From assembly GCA_012519705.1 (NCBI GenBank), contig JAAYPR010000034.1:1-64000 (forward strand): a stretch of 64,000 bases of DNA, written 5' to 3'. The translations under genes and the position numbers were made by a program. The stretch is from Campylobacteraceae bacterium. Lineage in GTDB: Bacteria; Campylobacterota; Campylobacteria; Campylobacterales; Campylobacteraceae. The notes below the pieces were generated by a model that saw nothing but the letters and a program-made list of their open reading frames with translations, searched no databases and was not told the origin of the DNA. Of this stretch, positions 18,351 through 25,506 are shown piece after piece (position 1 is the stretch's first letter; each line of letters begins with the position of its first letter).

Positions 18351-18803
18351 ATGAATAAAAAAGCTTTTACAATGGTTGAGCTAATTTTTATCATAGTTAT
18401 TTTGGGTATTTTAGCAATTGTTGCTGTGCCTAGACTAATGGCAACTAGAGATGATGCTGAAATTTCACTATTTGCACAAAACTTTGCAACACTGATTACC
18501 GATGTTGCAGCCTATCAAACATCTAGAGCAGAGTATAGTAAAAAAATTTCTGATATGACAAATGTAAATGTTATAGATATTATGGATTACAAGGCTGAAC
18601 TTCAGATAAGAAATAGTCCTTGCGTTGAAATAATAGCTTACGAAGAAGATGATAAAGCCAGCGGAATAAGAGCTGGGATGTTTGAGGTAAAAATTACTCA
18701 AACCCCTAGTGCTTTATGTCAAAAAGCGATGGAAATTCCATCTATTCAAAACCTTATGAGAGATGGAAAATACCTGTTTTTAGGCGAGCACATAAGCTAT
18801 TAG
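18351..18803 (+). CDS. Type II secretion/competence pseudopilin, first copy
   Basis: 150 aa with a textbook prepilin peptidase site and hydrophobic helix: AFTMVELIFIIVILGILAIV after a short Lys-rich leader, with Glu at the +5-type position. Two cysteines (SPCVEI and ALCQKA) in the C-terminal half may form a disulfide. It is similar in the first 35 residues to the protein at 18865 but diverges afterwards. In Campylobacter such proteins belong to the Cts DNA-uptake system or a T2SS-like machine. No secretion ATPase or inner-membrane gene lies in the window. The start is ATG behind AAAAAAGG. Confidence 0.85.
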   Translation: MNKKAFTMVELIFIIVILGILAIVAVPRLMATRDDAEISLFAQNFATLITDVAAYQTSRAEYSKKISDMTNVNVIDIMDYKAELQIRNSPCVEIIAYEEDDKASGIRAGMFEVKITQTPSALCQKAMEIPSIQNLMRDGKYLFLGEHISY

Positions 18804-18814
18804 AAAATTTTTGC

Positions 18815-18820
18815 TATAAT
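18815..18820 (+). promoter_or_regulatory. -10 element for the second pseudopilin
   Basis: TTTTTGCTATAAT is the usual Campylobacter sigma-70 -10 with a T-rich upstream block. It ends 44 bases before the ATG at 18865, so the second pseudopilin (and perhaps priA) can be transcribed separately from the first. Confidence 0.6.
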
Positions 18821-18864
18821 TTAAGAATTCATAGATGTATGAAAATAAAACAAAAGGATTTAAA

Positions 18865-19308
18865 ATGTTAAAATCTGCTTTTACAATGATAGAACTTGTT
18901 TTTATCATAGTTGTTCTTGGAATTTTAGCTGGAGTTGCTGTGCCAAGACTAGCAGTCACTAGAGATGACGCTACTATAACTAAACTTAGAGCTGATGTTG
19001 CGTCAATAAGAAGTGGAATTGGGCTAGAGAGAAGTAAGGCTATGATGGAAGGAAATCTTCCTGCTTGGAATGCAAAAACTGCTACTGAAAAACTTGGCGT
19101 TAGATTTAGTAATGTTTTGCAAGGTCCAGTAGCTGTGGGAAATGATAGAAATGGCTGGACTTTCAATGATGATGGAACTTTTACAGCTTGTGCTGGTGGC
19201 AGATGTGCTACATTTAGGTTTTTAAATGCAGATGAAACCATAAACGGTATTGAATATAAAAGAAATAGCTTTGTTTGTGTAAGTGGTGATTGCACTCTTT
19301 TTGAATAA
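18865..19308 (+). CDS. Type II secretion/competence pseudopilin, second copy
   Basis: 147 aa. The leader MLKS is followed by AFTMIELVFIIVVLGILAGV, the prepilin cleavage and membrane segment. The C-terminal domain holds four cysteines (TACAGGRCA, then VCVSGDCTLFE), enough for two disulfides and unusual for a minor pseudopilin. The ATG at 18865 with AAAAGGA upstream is chosen over ATG 18835. The tandem arrangement with the 18351 gene suggests duplication and divergence. priA starts only 8 bases later, so the second pseudopilin and the replication-restart helicase share a transcript. Confidence 0.84.
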   Translation: MLKSAFTMIELVFIIVVLGILAGVAVPRLAVTRDDATITKLRADVASIRSGIGLERSKAMMEGNLPAWNAKTATEKLGVRFSNVLQGPVAVGNDRNGWTFNDDGTFTACAGGRCATFRFLNADETINGIEYKRNSFVCVSGDCTLFE

Positions 19309-19316
19309 AAGTTTAA

Positions 19317-21149
19317 ATGTATTTCTACGAACTCTCTATTTTAGGGCTAAATTTAAAGCCCCTAACCTACTCATCTAAAACTAAGCTTGATGATTTTAGC
19401 TTGGTTTTAGTGAGTGTCTCAAACAAACCTAGAAAAGCTATAGTTTTAAATGAAGCTAAAAAACCAGAGTTTAAAACTATAGAGATTTTAGAAACTTTAG
19501 ATGAAAAGTTTAGTGAAACTCAGATAACTTTAGCAAATTTTATAAGTTACTACTATATCTGTCAACCATCAATCGCTTTTGATATATTTACTCCTTATAA
19601 ATTCAGAAACTTCATAGAAGCTAAATTTGATAAAACTCCAAATTTAAGCTCTAAACAAAAAGAGGCTTTTGAGTTTGCCAAATCACACAAAACAAGCTTG
19701 ATTTTTGGAGATACAGGAAGTGGAAAAAGCGAAATCTACATCTCACTCATAGTTGAAACTCTAAATTTAGGAAAACAAGCTCTTTTTTTAATGCCTGAAA
19801 TTTCCCTTACTCCTCAAATGGAAAAAAGACTCAAAGATTACTTTGGTGACTCAGTTGGGGTGTGGCACTCTAAAATCTCACCTAAGAAAAAAAGTGAGCT
19901 TTTAGAAAACTTTCAAAATGGTAAAATCAAGCTAATAGCAGGAGCTAGGTCAGCTCTATTTCTACCTTTTACAAACTTAGGGCTTATAGTTGTCGATGAA
20001 GAGCATGATGATAGCTATAAATCAAACCAAAAACCACGCTATAACGCTAGAGATTTAGCCATTTTCCTAGCTTCTAAATTTGATATAAAAGTTGTTTTAG
20101 GTTCAGCAACGCCCTCTTTAACCACCATAGAAAAACAGCCAACTTTTCGCTTAAAAGGAACATTTTTTGAAAGCAAAAAAGAGATAATTTATGATGAAAA
20201 TGAAACCTTTATCTCCCCACTTATCATAAAAGAGCTAAAAGAGTGTATGAATGAGGGAAAGCAAGCCATAATTTTCCTACCAACTAGAGCAAATTTCAAG
20301 TTTTTTTTATGTACAAAGTGTCACTCCATTGTAAAATGTCCATTTTGTAGCGTTGGGATGAGCTTTCATAAAAACAAAAATGCCCTGTCTTGTCACTACT
20401 GTGGATATAGCTCTTACTTTAAAACTCCGTGTGCTGTTTGTGGGGGCGAGGTTATGGAGCCAAAAAGAATGGGCACAAGCGAAGTTGCCGCTAAAATAAG
20501 TGAAGTTTTTAGTGACAAAGTTGTAGCTAAATTTGATAGAGATGAGATAACCACTCAAAGAAAGCTAGTTGCCACTCTAAAAGAGTTCAATGACGCTAAA
20601 ATTGACATCTTGGTTGGAACACAGATGCTTAGCAAAGGACATGACTATCACAACGTCTCACTTGCTATCATCATGGGGATTGACAACTCTTTGGGTTACG
20701 CTGATTATAAAGCTAGGGAAAAAACTTTGGCATTAGCAATGCAGTTAAGTGGCAGAACTGGGCGAAGCGGAAAAGGAAAAGTTATAATCCAAACTTTACA
20801 AAAAGAGTTTTTTAATGAGTTTATGGGAAATTATGACGAGTTTATAAAAGATGAGCTTTTTTTAAGAGAGCCTTTATATCCGCCATTTACTAGGCTTTTA
20901 AGAGTGCTAATCTCTCATAAAAATGAAAAAAATGCTGTTAGCTTGATGCACTCTTGCCTAGACAAACTAAAAACCGCTAAAAACATCGAAATCATCGGCT
21001 ACGGCAAAGCAAATATAGAGTATATCGCCTCTAAATTTCGCTATGAAATCTTAATCCGCTCAACATCTCATAACGCACTGATTTTAGCTGGCAAGATGTG
21101 CGATATGCCAAATGTTGAGGTTGATATGGATGCGGTAAGTTTTAGTTAA
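19317..21149 (+). CDS. priA: Primosomal protein N' (replication restart helicase PriA)
   Basis: A superfamily 2 helicase that reloads the replisome at collapsed forks. Walker A GDTGSGKSE is at 131-139, the DEAH-type box is VDEEHDD, and motif III GSATPS follows. An eight-cysteine zinc domain (CTKCH, CPFC, CHYC, CAVC) sits at about 335-380, and the C-terminal helicase motifs VGTQMLSKGHDY and SGRTGRSGKG are intact. At 610 aa it is about 120 residues shorter than E. coli PriA, with a reduced N-terminal DNA-binding region, as is usual in Campylobacterota. It is convergent with queC across a repeat-rich gap. Confidence 0.95.
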   Translation: MYFYELSILGLNLKPLTYSSKTKLDDFSLVLVSVSNKPRKAIVLNEAKKPEFKTIEILETLDEKFSETQITLANFISYYYICQPSIAFDIFTPYKFRNFIEAKFDKTPNLSSKQKEAFEFAKSHKTSLIFGDTGSGKSEIYISLIVETLNLGKQALFLMPEISLTPQMEKRLKDYFGDSVGVWHSKISPKKKSELLENFQNGKIKLIAGARSALFLPFTNLGLIVVDEEHDDSYKSNQKPRYNARDLAIFLASKFDIKVVLGSATPSLTTIEKQPTFRLKGTFFESKKEIIYDENETFISPLIIKELKECMNEGKQAIIFLPTRANFKFFLCTKCHSIVKCPFCSVGMSFHKNKNALSCHYCGYSSYFKTPCAVCGGEVMEPKRMGTSEVAAKISEVFSDKVVAKFDRDEITTQRKLVATLKEFNDAKIDILVGTQMLSKGHDYHNVSLAIIMGIDNSLGYADYKAREKTLALAMQLSGRTGRSGKGKVIIQTLQKEFFNEFMGNYDEFIKDELFLREPLYPPFTRLLRVLISHKNEKNAVSLMHSCLDKLKTAKNIEIIGYGKANIEYIASKFRYEILIRSTSHNALILAGKMCDMPNVEVDMDAVSFS

Positions 21150-21198
21150 ATTTAAAATCTTATCATCAAAACAGGTACTAGGAAAAATACTCTATAAC

Positions 21199-21240
21199 GG
21201 TCATTGCGAGACGGACGAAGTCCGGCGTGGCAATCTAGAT
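21199..21240. repeat. Nested palindromic repeat, copy 2
   Basis: Outer arms GTCATTGCGAG and CGTGGCAATCTAGAT enclose an inner perfect hairpin CGGAC-GAA-GTCCG (21212-21224). Plus orientation. Confidence 0.85.
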
Positions 21241-21310
21241 ATTGAATTTAGAAAGTGACTTTTAGCAAATTTAGTTTTATAAATTTCTTACAACAATATA
21301 TCTACTAACG

Positions 21311-21351
21311 TCGTCATTGCGAGATTTTCGTAGAAAATCATGGCAATCCAT
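21311..21351. repeat. Nested palindromic repeat, copy 3
   Basis: Outer arms CGTCATTGCGAG and ATGGCAATCCAT enclose the inner hairpin GATTTTC-GTA-GAAAATC (21323-21339), a 7-bp perfect stem unrelated in sequence to copy 2. Plus orientation. Confidence 0.85.
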
Positions 21352-21495
21352 TTGGATAAATTTTGAGTTAAATTTAAGTGTTTTTTTATTAAATCTAGAG
21401 TTAAGATTTTGGTTAAATTTAAAGGTTTTTCTTTTGTGAATTTCTTTATAAAATTTTCTTAAGTAAAAAACTTATAAATTATTTAAAATGTCTTT

Positions 21496-21535
21496 GATGG
21501 GTTGCTTCGTTTGTTTCACAAACTCGCAATGACGG
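21496..21535. repeat. Nested palindromic repeat, copy 4
   Basis: Minus orientation: GGGTTGCTTC ... CTCGCAATGACGG on the plus strand, with inner hairpin GTTTGT-TTC-ACAAAC (21509-21523), i.e. a GAA loop when read on the minus strand. Confidence 0.85.
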
Positions 21536-21639
21536 AGTGGAGCGTTTTTTAGTAAATTTGGTTTTAAAGGTTTGTTTTTAAATTTATAGATAAAAATTTT
21601 CTTAAATAGAAATCTTATAAATTTATCAAGCTTTCATTT

Positions 21640-21678
21640 GATGGATTGCTTCGTCGCTTTGCTCCTCGCAATGACGAC
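21640..21678. repeat. Nested palindromic repeat, copy 5
   Basis: Minus orientation: GGATTGCTTCGTCGC ... CTCGCAATGACGAC. The inner stem is short and imperfect around an AAA/TTT loop, the weakest of the series. Confidence 0.75.
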
Positions 21679-21750
21679 TCTGGTGGATTTGGTGAACTTA
21701 GGTTTTAGGTTTTTCTGAATTTGGCTTTAAGTCTCTTTTCAAGTTCAAAG

Positions 21751-21789
21751 TCTAGATTGCCACGGCATTTTTAATGCCTAGCAACGACT
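21751..21789. repeat. Nested palindromic repeat, copy 6
   Basis: Minus orientation: TCTAGATTGCCACG ... TAGCAACGACT, with inner hairpin GGCATT-TTT-AATGCC (21764-21778). The distal arm has drifted (GCAACGAC for GCAATGAC). Confidence 0.8.
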
Positions 21790-21864
21790 GATAAAGGTAA
21801 ATTTATAATGACAGATGGAAAACATAAATTTTAAAACACAATAAATATATCAAAAAGTAACTAT

Positions 21865-22530
21865 TTAAACATAAGGAATTTTATCCTCTACTCCAGCTTC
21901 TTTAAAACCTTCTAGTCTTAATCTACAGCTATCACAAAGCCCGCACGCTTTGTCGCTTCTCTCATAGCAACTCCAAGTTTTATGAAGTGGGACGTTTAAC
22001 TCAACTGCTTTTTTAACGATTTCTGCCTTGCTTAAATCAACCAAAGGCGTAACAATTTTACTCTTTTTAACTCTACCTAAATTTATAGAGTTTTCCATAG
22101 AGTTTATAAACTCATTTGTGCAGTCAGGATACCCACTACTACTCTCAACTCCGATATAGATGGCTTCACAACTCTCTTTTTCAGCTAGAGCCGCTGCGAT
22201 ACTTAGAAAGATGCCATTTCTAAAAGGAACATAAGTTATAGGAACTTCTTTTTTCATACCTGTATCGCCAACTCCGCTTTTTGGAACTTCCAAACTCATA
22301 TCAGTTAAAGCATTTGCCCCGATTTGCGAGATAAAACTAACATCTATTATCTCACGTTCTAAAACTCCTAAATCATCACAAATCTCGTTAAAACACTCTC
22401 TTTCTTTTTCCATAGTTCGCTGGTTGTAGTCAAAATGAAGTGCGACTATCTCATAGCCATTATTTTTAGCCATATATGCACAAAGAGTGCTATCCATCCC
22501 GCCACTTATGATACAGAGTGCTTTTTTCAT
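21865..22530 (-). CDS. queC: 7-cyano-7-deazaguanine synthase
   Basis: Converts 7-carboxy-7-deazaguanine to preQ0 with ATP and ammonia, a step in queuosine synthesis for tRNA. The ATP pyrophosphatase loop SGGMDS is at 9-14. The C-terminal zinc site is present (C-x-8-CGLCDSC pattern in [16 protein letters not shown]), and the SYVPFRN-type motif appears as TYVPFRNG. The length of 221 aa is normal. It is divergent from ybeY with a 59-bp gap and convergent with priA. No preQ1 riboswitch is evident in the short leader. Confidence 0.95.
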   Translation of the reverse strand: MKKALCIISGGMDSTLCAYMAKNNGYEIVALHFDYNQRTMEKERECFNEICDDLGVLEREIIDVSFISQIGANALTDMSLEVPKSGVGDTGMKKEVPITYVPFRNGIFLSIAAALAEKESCEAIYIGVESSSGYPDCTNEFINSMENSINLGRVKKSKIVTPLVDLSKAEIVKKAVELNVPLHKTWSCYERSDKACGLCDSCRLRLEGFKEAGVEDKIPYV

Positions 22531-22552
22531 AACTTATCCTTTTAAATTTTGC

Positions 22553-22558
22553 TATAAT
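22553..22558 (+). promoter_or_regulatory. -10 element for ybeY
   Basis: TTTTGCTATAAT precedes ybeY. The TATAAT ends 31 bases before the TTG start, in the 59-bp gap shared with queC. Confidence 0.55.
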
Positions 22559-22589
22559 TTTATCAAATTTTATTTAAAGGTGTTTAAAT

Positions 22590-22994
22590 TTGATAAGTTG
22601 CGAAGAGAGTTATCCTAAAATTTTAGATGAAATTTCTGATTTTTTAAAAGCTGATGAAGTTGAACTTGTTTTTGTAAGTAGCGATGAGATGAGAGCTATA
22701 AACAAAAGTGAGCGTGGCATTGATAAAACAACAGATGTTTTAAGCTTCCCATATCAAAAAATGCCAAATTTCCCAATCGGCTCGGTGGTTATAAACTTAG
22801 ACTTGGCAAAAGAGATGGCGACAAACTTAAACCACTCAACAGAAGATGAGATAGCCCTACTTTTTATCCACGGACTTTTGCATATCTTAGGTTACGACCA
22901 CGAAGTTGATAACGGAGAGATGAGAGAGATGGAAGAGAAAATCATTTCTAAGTTTTCCCTTCCAAAGAGTTTAATCGTTAGAAACTCTATCTAA
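22590..22994 (+). CDS. ybeY: Endoribonuclease YbeY
   Basis: A zinc-dependent single-strand endoribonuclease involved in 16S rRNA 3'-end maturation and ribosome quality control. The family signature [12 protein letters not shown] supplies the three zinc histidines H94, H98 and H104. The length is 134 aa. The start is TTG 22590 with AAAGG nine bases upstream; no closer ATG exists. Its 3' end overlaps by 8 nt the 3' end of a small gene on the other strand (22987-23160). Confidence 0.94.
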   Translation: MISCEESYPKILDEISDFLKADEVELVFVSSDEMRAINKSERGIDKTTDVLSFPYQKMPNFPIGSVVINLDLAKEMATNLNHSTEDEIALLFIHGLLHILGYDHEVDNGEMREMEEKIISKFSLPKSLIVRNSI

Positions 22995-23160
22995 TGGAGC
23001 ATCTATTTAAGAAGTAGCACGCTGGGCAGAAACCTGTTGCACCTACGATAAGTGGAACTAAGCCAACTAATGCCCACCAGCTTTGAAAACCAAATGCAAA
23101 CACTAAAATCCAAAGAATTCCTACAATCACTCTAATGATTCTACTTTTTTTACTTACCAT
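22987..23160 (-). CDS. 57-aa DUF2892 (YgaP-like) inner-membrane protein
   Basis: Translation gives [17 protein letters not shown]... ending in [16 protein letters not shown], with two hydrophobic helices (about 8-25 and 29-42). The pattern of a basic start, two helices and a GFCPxC-type end is that of the DUF2892 membrane domain found fused to rhodanese in E. coli YgaP. AAGGAAAG precedes the ATG, and the ATG overlaps the preceding gene's stop as TAATG. It is the third gene of the sqr transcript. The cysteines (C45, C48, C54) could take part in sulfane-sulfur handling, which is inference. Confidence 0.85.
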   Translation of the reverse strand: MVSKKSRIIRVIVGILWILVFAFGFQSWWALVGLVPLIVGATGFCPACYFLNRCSIR

Positions 23161-23324
23161 TACTTTCCTTTTCCTATGATTTTATACAGTGGACACCATC
23201 CGTAGTATCCAGTTAATAAAGGTATAAGACCTATAGTCCACAACCAACTAGGAATAAGAAACGCAAATAGGAAAAATATAATTCCCGCTATTATTAATCT
23301 TATAGTTTTATCTAAATTACTCAT
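23160..23324 (-). CDS. 54-aa DUF2892 (YgaP-like) inner-membrane protein
   Basis: Translation begins MSNLDKTIRLIIAGIIFFL and ends TGYYGWCPLYKIIGKGK, again two short helices and the family's GWCPLYKxxG end. It overlaps the sqr stop as ATGA and the next gene as TAATG, so sqr and the two DUF2892 genes are translationally coupled. The two small proteins are related to each other in layout but share few residues, so they may work as a heteromer. A membrane partner for the exported SQR or for sulfur transfer is the contextual guess; no activity is proven. Confidence 0.87.
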   Translation of the reverse strand: MSNLDKTIRLIIAGIIFFLFAFLIPSWLWTIGLIPLLTGYYGWCPLYKIIGKGK

Positions 23325-24664
23325 ACTAGACCTTTCATCATACCTTTCATAATCATCGGTTTAAACCCATAAACTTTAGCTAACCAGTTGATATAACTCT
23401 CTCTAGTTTTACCAAAAGCTTCCATACTTGAAGCTGTTCCTTCCCAGTTAAACTCAACCATTATCGCTTTTCCATATCTTGTTAAAAACGGACAAGCAGT
23501 GTAGCCGTCATATCCATCAACTAGCGGTTTTCCCTCTGCGTGATTTACAATGTTTTGGAAAACTGTTGGATACATTTTTCTAACACTTGCACCGGTTTTA
23601 CCCATAGGGATACCAAGTATATCTCCTATACCAAAGATGTTTTCATACTTTGTGCTTTGAAGTGTTTGTTTGTTTACAGCTAACCAGTTGAACTTATCGC
23701 CCTCTTTTGTAAGTCCAGCGTCAGCTAAAAACTGAAAACCAACTTGTTTAGGTGGCAAGTGAAACCAGTCATACTCAACTTCAACTAACTCAGTTGCTAT
23801 CTTATCCTCGCCATTTTCCTTATACGGCATCCAGTGTTCAAAAGTTGCTACATTTCTAGACTGATCAACTTCGACAATTTGGTGTCTAAAGGTGTATTTT
23901 ATATCTCTTTCAACCATTATTTGCGACATAACTGCTGCGTAAGTTGGATCACCAAATAGCGTTCCACCGCCGATATAGAGATGAACATCACCTTTTTTTC
24001 TATTTTTAGCTCTTCTTAGTCTATCTTCACTCATACAGACCATTTTTTTGTTTGCACCACTACATTTCATAGCACTTTTTTGGTCAGCAAAGATAGCTTT
24101 TCCACCTTTGTTTGCAAACTCTTCCATAAGTTTGTTTGTTTTAACCGCACCATCAAGAGTATAGATAGATGAGATATTTGTATTTGGGTTATTTATATCG
24201 TCTAGAGTTAGTCCCTTAACCGCTTCAAACTCATACTGAAGTCCAGTAGCTACAACCAAATAGTCATAACTTAAGCTCTCTCCATTTGCTAAAACTACTG
24301 AGTTTTGTTCAGGCTTTATAGCATTAACGTGCTGTTTAACCCACTCTACGCCTTTAGGCATGATGGTATTTTTATCAAAGATAACGTCTTCTTTTTGGTA
24401 AAAGCCGATACCAATAAGCGTAAATCCTGGTTGATAATAAAACGTCTCATCGCCATCAACGATAACGATATCTGAGTTTGGTAAGTCTCTGTTAAGTTTA
24501 GCTGCTAGGCTAATGCCTCCAAGACCACCGCCTAAGATAACGATTTTTTTATTTATCTTTTTGTATTTTTTAGCTTCTGCCTCTGTTGGAACTGCTACGC
24601 TTCCAAGTAGAGCTGCTGAGCCGAAAAGTTTTAGAGCGTCTCTCCTACTCATTACATCTGACAT
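23321..24664 (-). CDS. Tat-exported sulfide:quinone oxidoreductase / flavocytochrome c FAD-subunit-like flavoprotein
   Basis: 447 aa. A twin-arginine leader (SRRDALKLFG, cleavage near residue 31 after AEA) directs it out of the cytoplasm folded. The FAD fold follows with VILGGGLGGISLAAKL at 42-57. Further FAD/NAD-family signatures are VVATGLQYE near 137 and IFGIGDILGIP near 343. Cysteines C201, C210 and C391 (the last in TACPFLTRYGKA) match the redox-active cysteines of SQR/FccB proteins. Expected role: oxidise sulfide to polysulfide and pass electrons to quinone. No FccA cytochrome gene is present. The start is ATG 24664 behind AAGGAG. It is headed by a shared operator (24722-24736). Confidence 0.85.
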   Translation of the reverse strand: MSDVMSRRDALKLFGSAALLGSVAVPTEAEAKKYKKINKKIVILGGGLGGISLAAKLNRDLPNSDIVIVDGDETFYYQPGFTLIGIGFYQKEDVIFDKNTIMPKGVEWVKQHVNAIKPEQNSVVLANGESLSYDYLVVATGLQYEFEAVKGLTLDDINNPNTNISSIYTLDGAVKTNKLMEEFANKGGKAIFADQKSAMKCSGANKKMVCMSEDRLRRAKNRKKGDVHLYIGGGTLFGDPTYAAVMSQIMVERDIKYTFRHQIVEVDQSRNVATFEHWMPYKENGEDKIATELVEVEYDWFHLPPKQVGFQFLADAGLTKEGDKFNWLAVNKQTLQSTKYENIFGIGDILGIPMGKTGASVRKMYPTVFQNIVNHAEGKPLVDGYDGYTACPFLTRYGKAIMVEFNWEGTASSMEAFGKTRESYINWLAKVYGFKPMIMKGMMKGLV

Positions 24665-24721
24665 AACATACTCCTTATTTTTTGTTATGATGAGATTGTA
24701 GCGGGTTTTTATAAATGATTG

Positions 24722-24736
24722 TGTGATAATGTTACA
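24722..24736. promoter_or_regulatory. Operator in front of the SQR gene (Crp/Fnr-type)
   Basis: TGTGATAATGTTACA, a TGT-N9-ACA imperfect palindrome. It differs at one base of 15 from the site at 25423-25437 read on the other strand. It lies 58 bases before the sqr start and overlaps the last codons of the regulator gene. Confidence 0.7.
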
Positions 24737-25379
24737 TAGATAAATTCATTACTTTTATGTCACCTTTGCTCTGTAGAATTTCACCGCTGTTTTGCATCTC
24801 TTTTAACACTCTTGAAACTGCTTCTCTAGCAGAGCCAAGATTCATAGCGATTTCTTGATGGGTAATTTTTACACTTCCGTCTTTAGCATTTTCTTGTAGA
24901 AAATTTCTAATCCTATCGGTTAGTGGCATAAAAAGAGCTTGTTCCATAACTTTTATCGAAGATGAAAACCGCATAGAGACAAGGGTTAAGATATGGTTTT
25001 GCAAAGTTTGATATCTGTTTTTTAAGTCATAAAAAAGATCAATTGGGATAACTAAAATTTCACTATCTTCTGTGGCACTAAGGTTGATGTTGGAACTAAA
25101 GTTTTCTAAAAAGCAGTTATTGCAGATAATGCACTCTTCCCCGTCTTTTAATGTAAAGATGGTTATCTCTCTTAAGGTATCAGAGACTAAATACGCCCTA
25201 ATAGCTCCGCTTTTTAAAAAAGCATATCCGTAACACACATCATTAAAGTATAAAAACTCGCCTTTTTTTAAAGACTTTGTGTAACTTCTTTCTAAAACTA
25301 AATTTGCGTCATCTTTTGATAAGCCAAATTTATCTATAAAGTTCTCTTTTAAAATTCTCTCATTATTAATGTAAGTCAT
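24732..25379 (-). CDS. Crp/Fnr family regulator, probable regulator of the sulfide module
   Basis: 215 aa from the ATG at 25379 (GAGAGA just upstream). An in-frame GTG at 25436 lies inside the operator and is rejected. The sensor domain carries CIICNNCFL, three cysteines close together, which could sense redox state, sulfide or an Fe-S cluster. The C-terminal winged helix has THQEIAMNLGSAREAVSRVL, a typical Crp/Fnr recognition helix. It is flanked by two near-identical TGT-N9-ACA sites, one before itself and one before sqr, so autoregulation and control of sqr are likely. Its exact signal is unknown. Confidence 0.84.
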   Translation of the reverse strand: MTYINNERILKENFIDKFGLSKDDANLVLERSYTKSLKKGEFLYFNDVCYGYAFLKSGAIRAYLVSDTLREITIFTLKDGEECIICNNCFLENFSSNINLSATEDSEILVIPIDLFYDLKNRYQTLQNHILTLVSMRFSSSIKVMEQALFMPLTDRIRNFLQENAKDGSVKITHQEIAMNLGSAREAVSRVLKEMQNSGEILQSKGDIKVMNLSM

Positions 25380-25422
25380 TATCTCTCTTTTTTGTTTTTT
25401 GCTGTTTATTTTATCTAATGTT

Positions 25423-25437
25423 TGTAACAATATCACA
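25423..25437. promoter_or_regulatory. Operator in the regulator/TDT divergent gap (Crp/Fnr-type)
   Basis: TGTGATATTGTTACA on the minus strand, a one-base variant of the sqr-proximal site. It lies 44 bases before the regulator start and 70 bases before the divergent transporter start, so it could govern both. A separate inverted repeat TTTGAT-N7-ATCAAA follows at 25464-25482. Confidence 0.7.
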
Positions 25438-25506
25438 TATAGAAATTAAATTTTCTTGTATGATTTGATACTTAAAATCAAAAAATAGAATAAATAAGGA
25501 GAATTT

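Larger units (their letters stand above)
21150..21864. other. 715-bp gene-free gap with five palindromic repeats
   Basis: No credible ORF, tRNA or rRNA is visible. The gap between converging priA and queC holds five members of the nested palindrome family in both orientations (+,+,-,-,-), separated by AT-rich filler. The filler itself repeats phrases such as TTTATAAATTT and TTTTCTTAA next to copies 4 and 5, suggesting that a larger unit was duplicated here. Confidence 0.75.

Noticed and set aside
18780-19295. 171-codon minus-strand ORF opposite the second pseudopilin
   Set aside because: It is a shadow of a plus-strand gene with clear prepilin motifs and a good ribosome binding site; the antisense product has no recognisable features.
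21199-21789. CRISPR-like array of short repeats
   Set aside because: Copies are in both orientations, spacers vary from about 70 to 145 bases, the repeat interior varies and no cas genes are near.
22531-22589. preQ1 riboswitch in front of queC
   Set aside because: The divergent gap is only 59 bases and the queC leader shows no H-type pseudoknot pattern or the usual A-rich tail with a conserved Shine-Dalgarno pairing.
25380-25436. Longer N-terminus of the sulfide-module regulator from GTG 25436
   Set aside because: The extension would translate the operator itself, and ATG 25379 has a better ribosome binding site.
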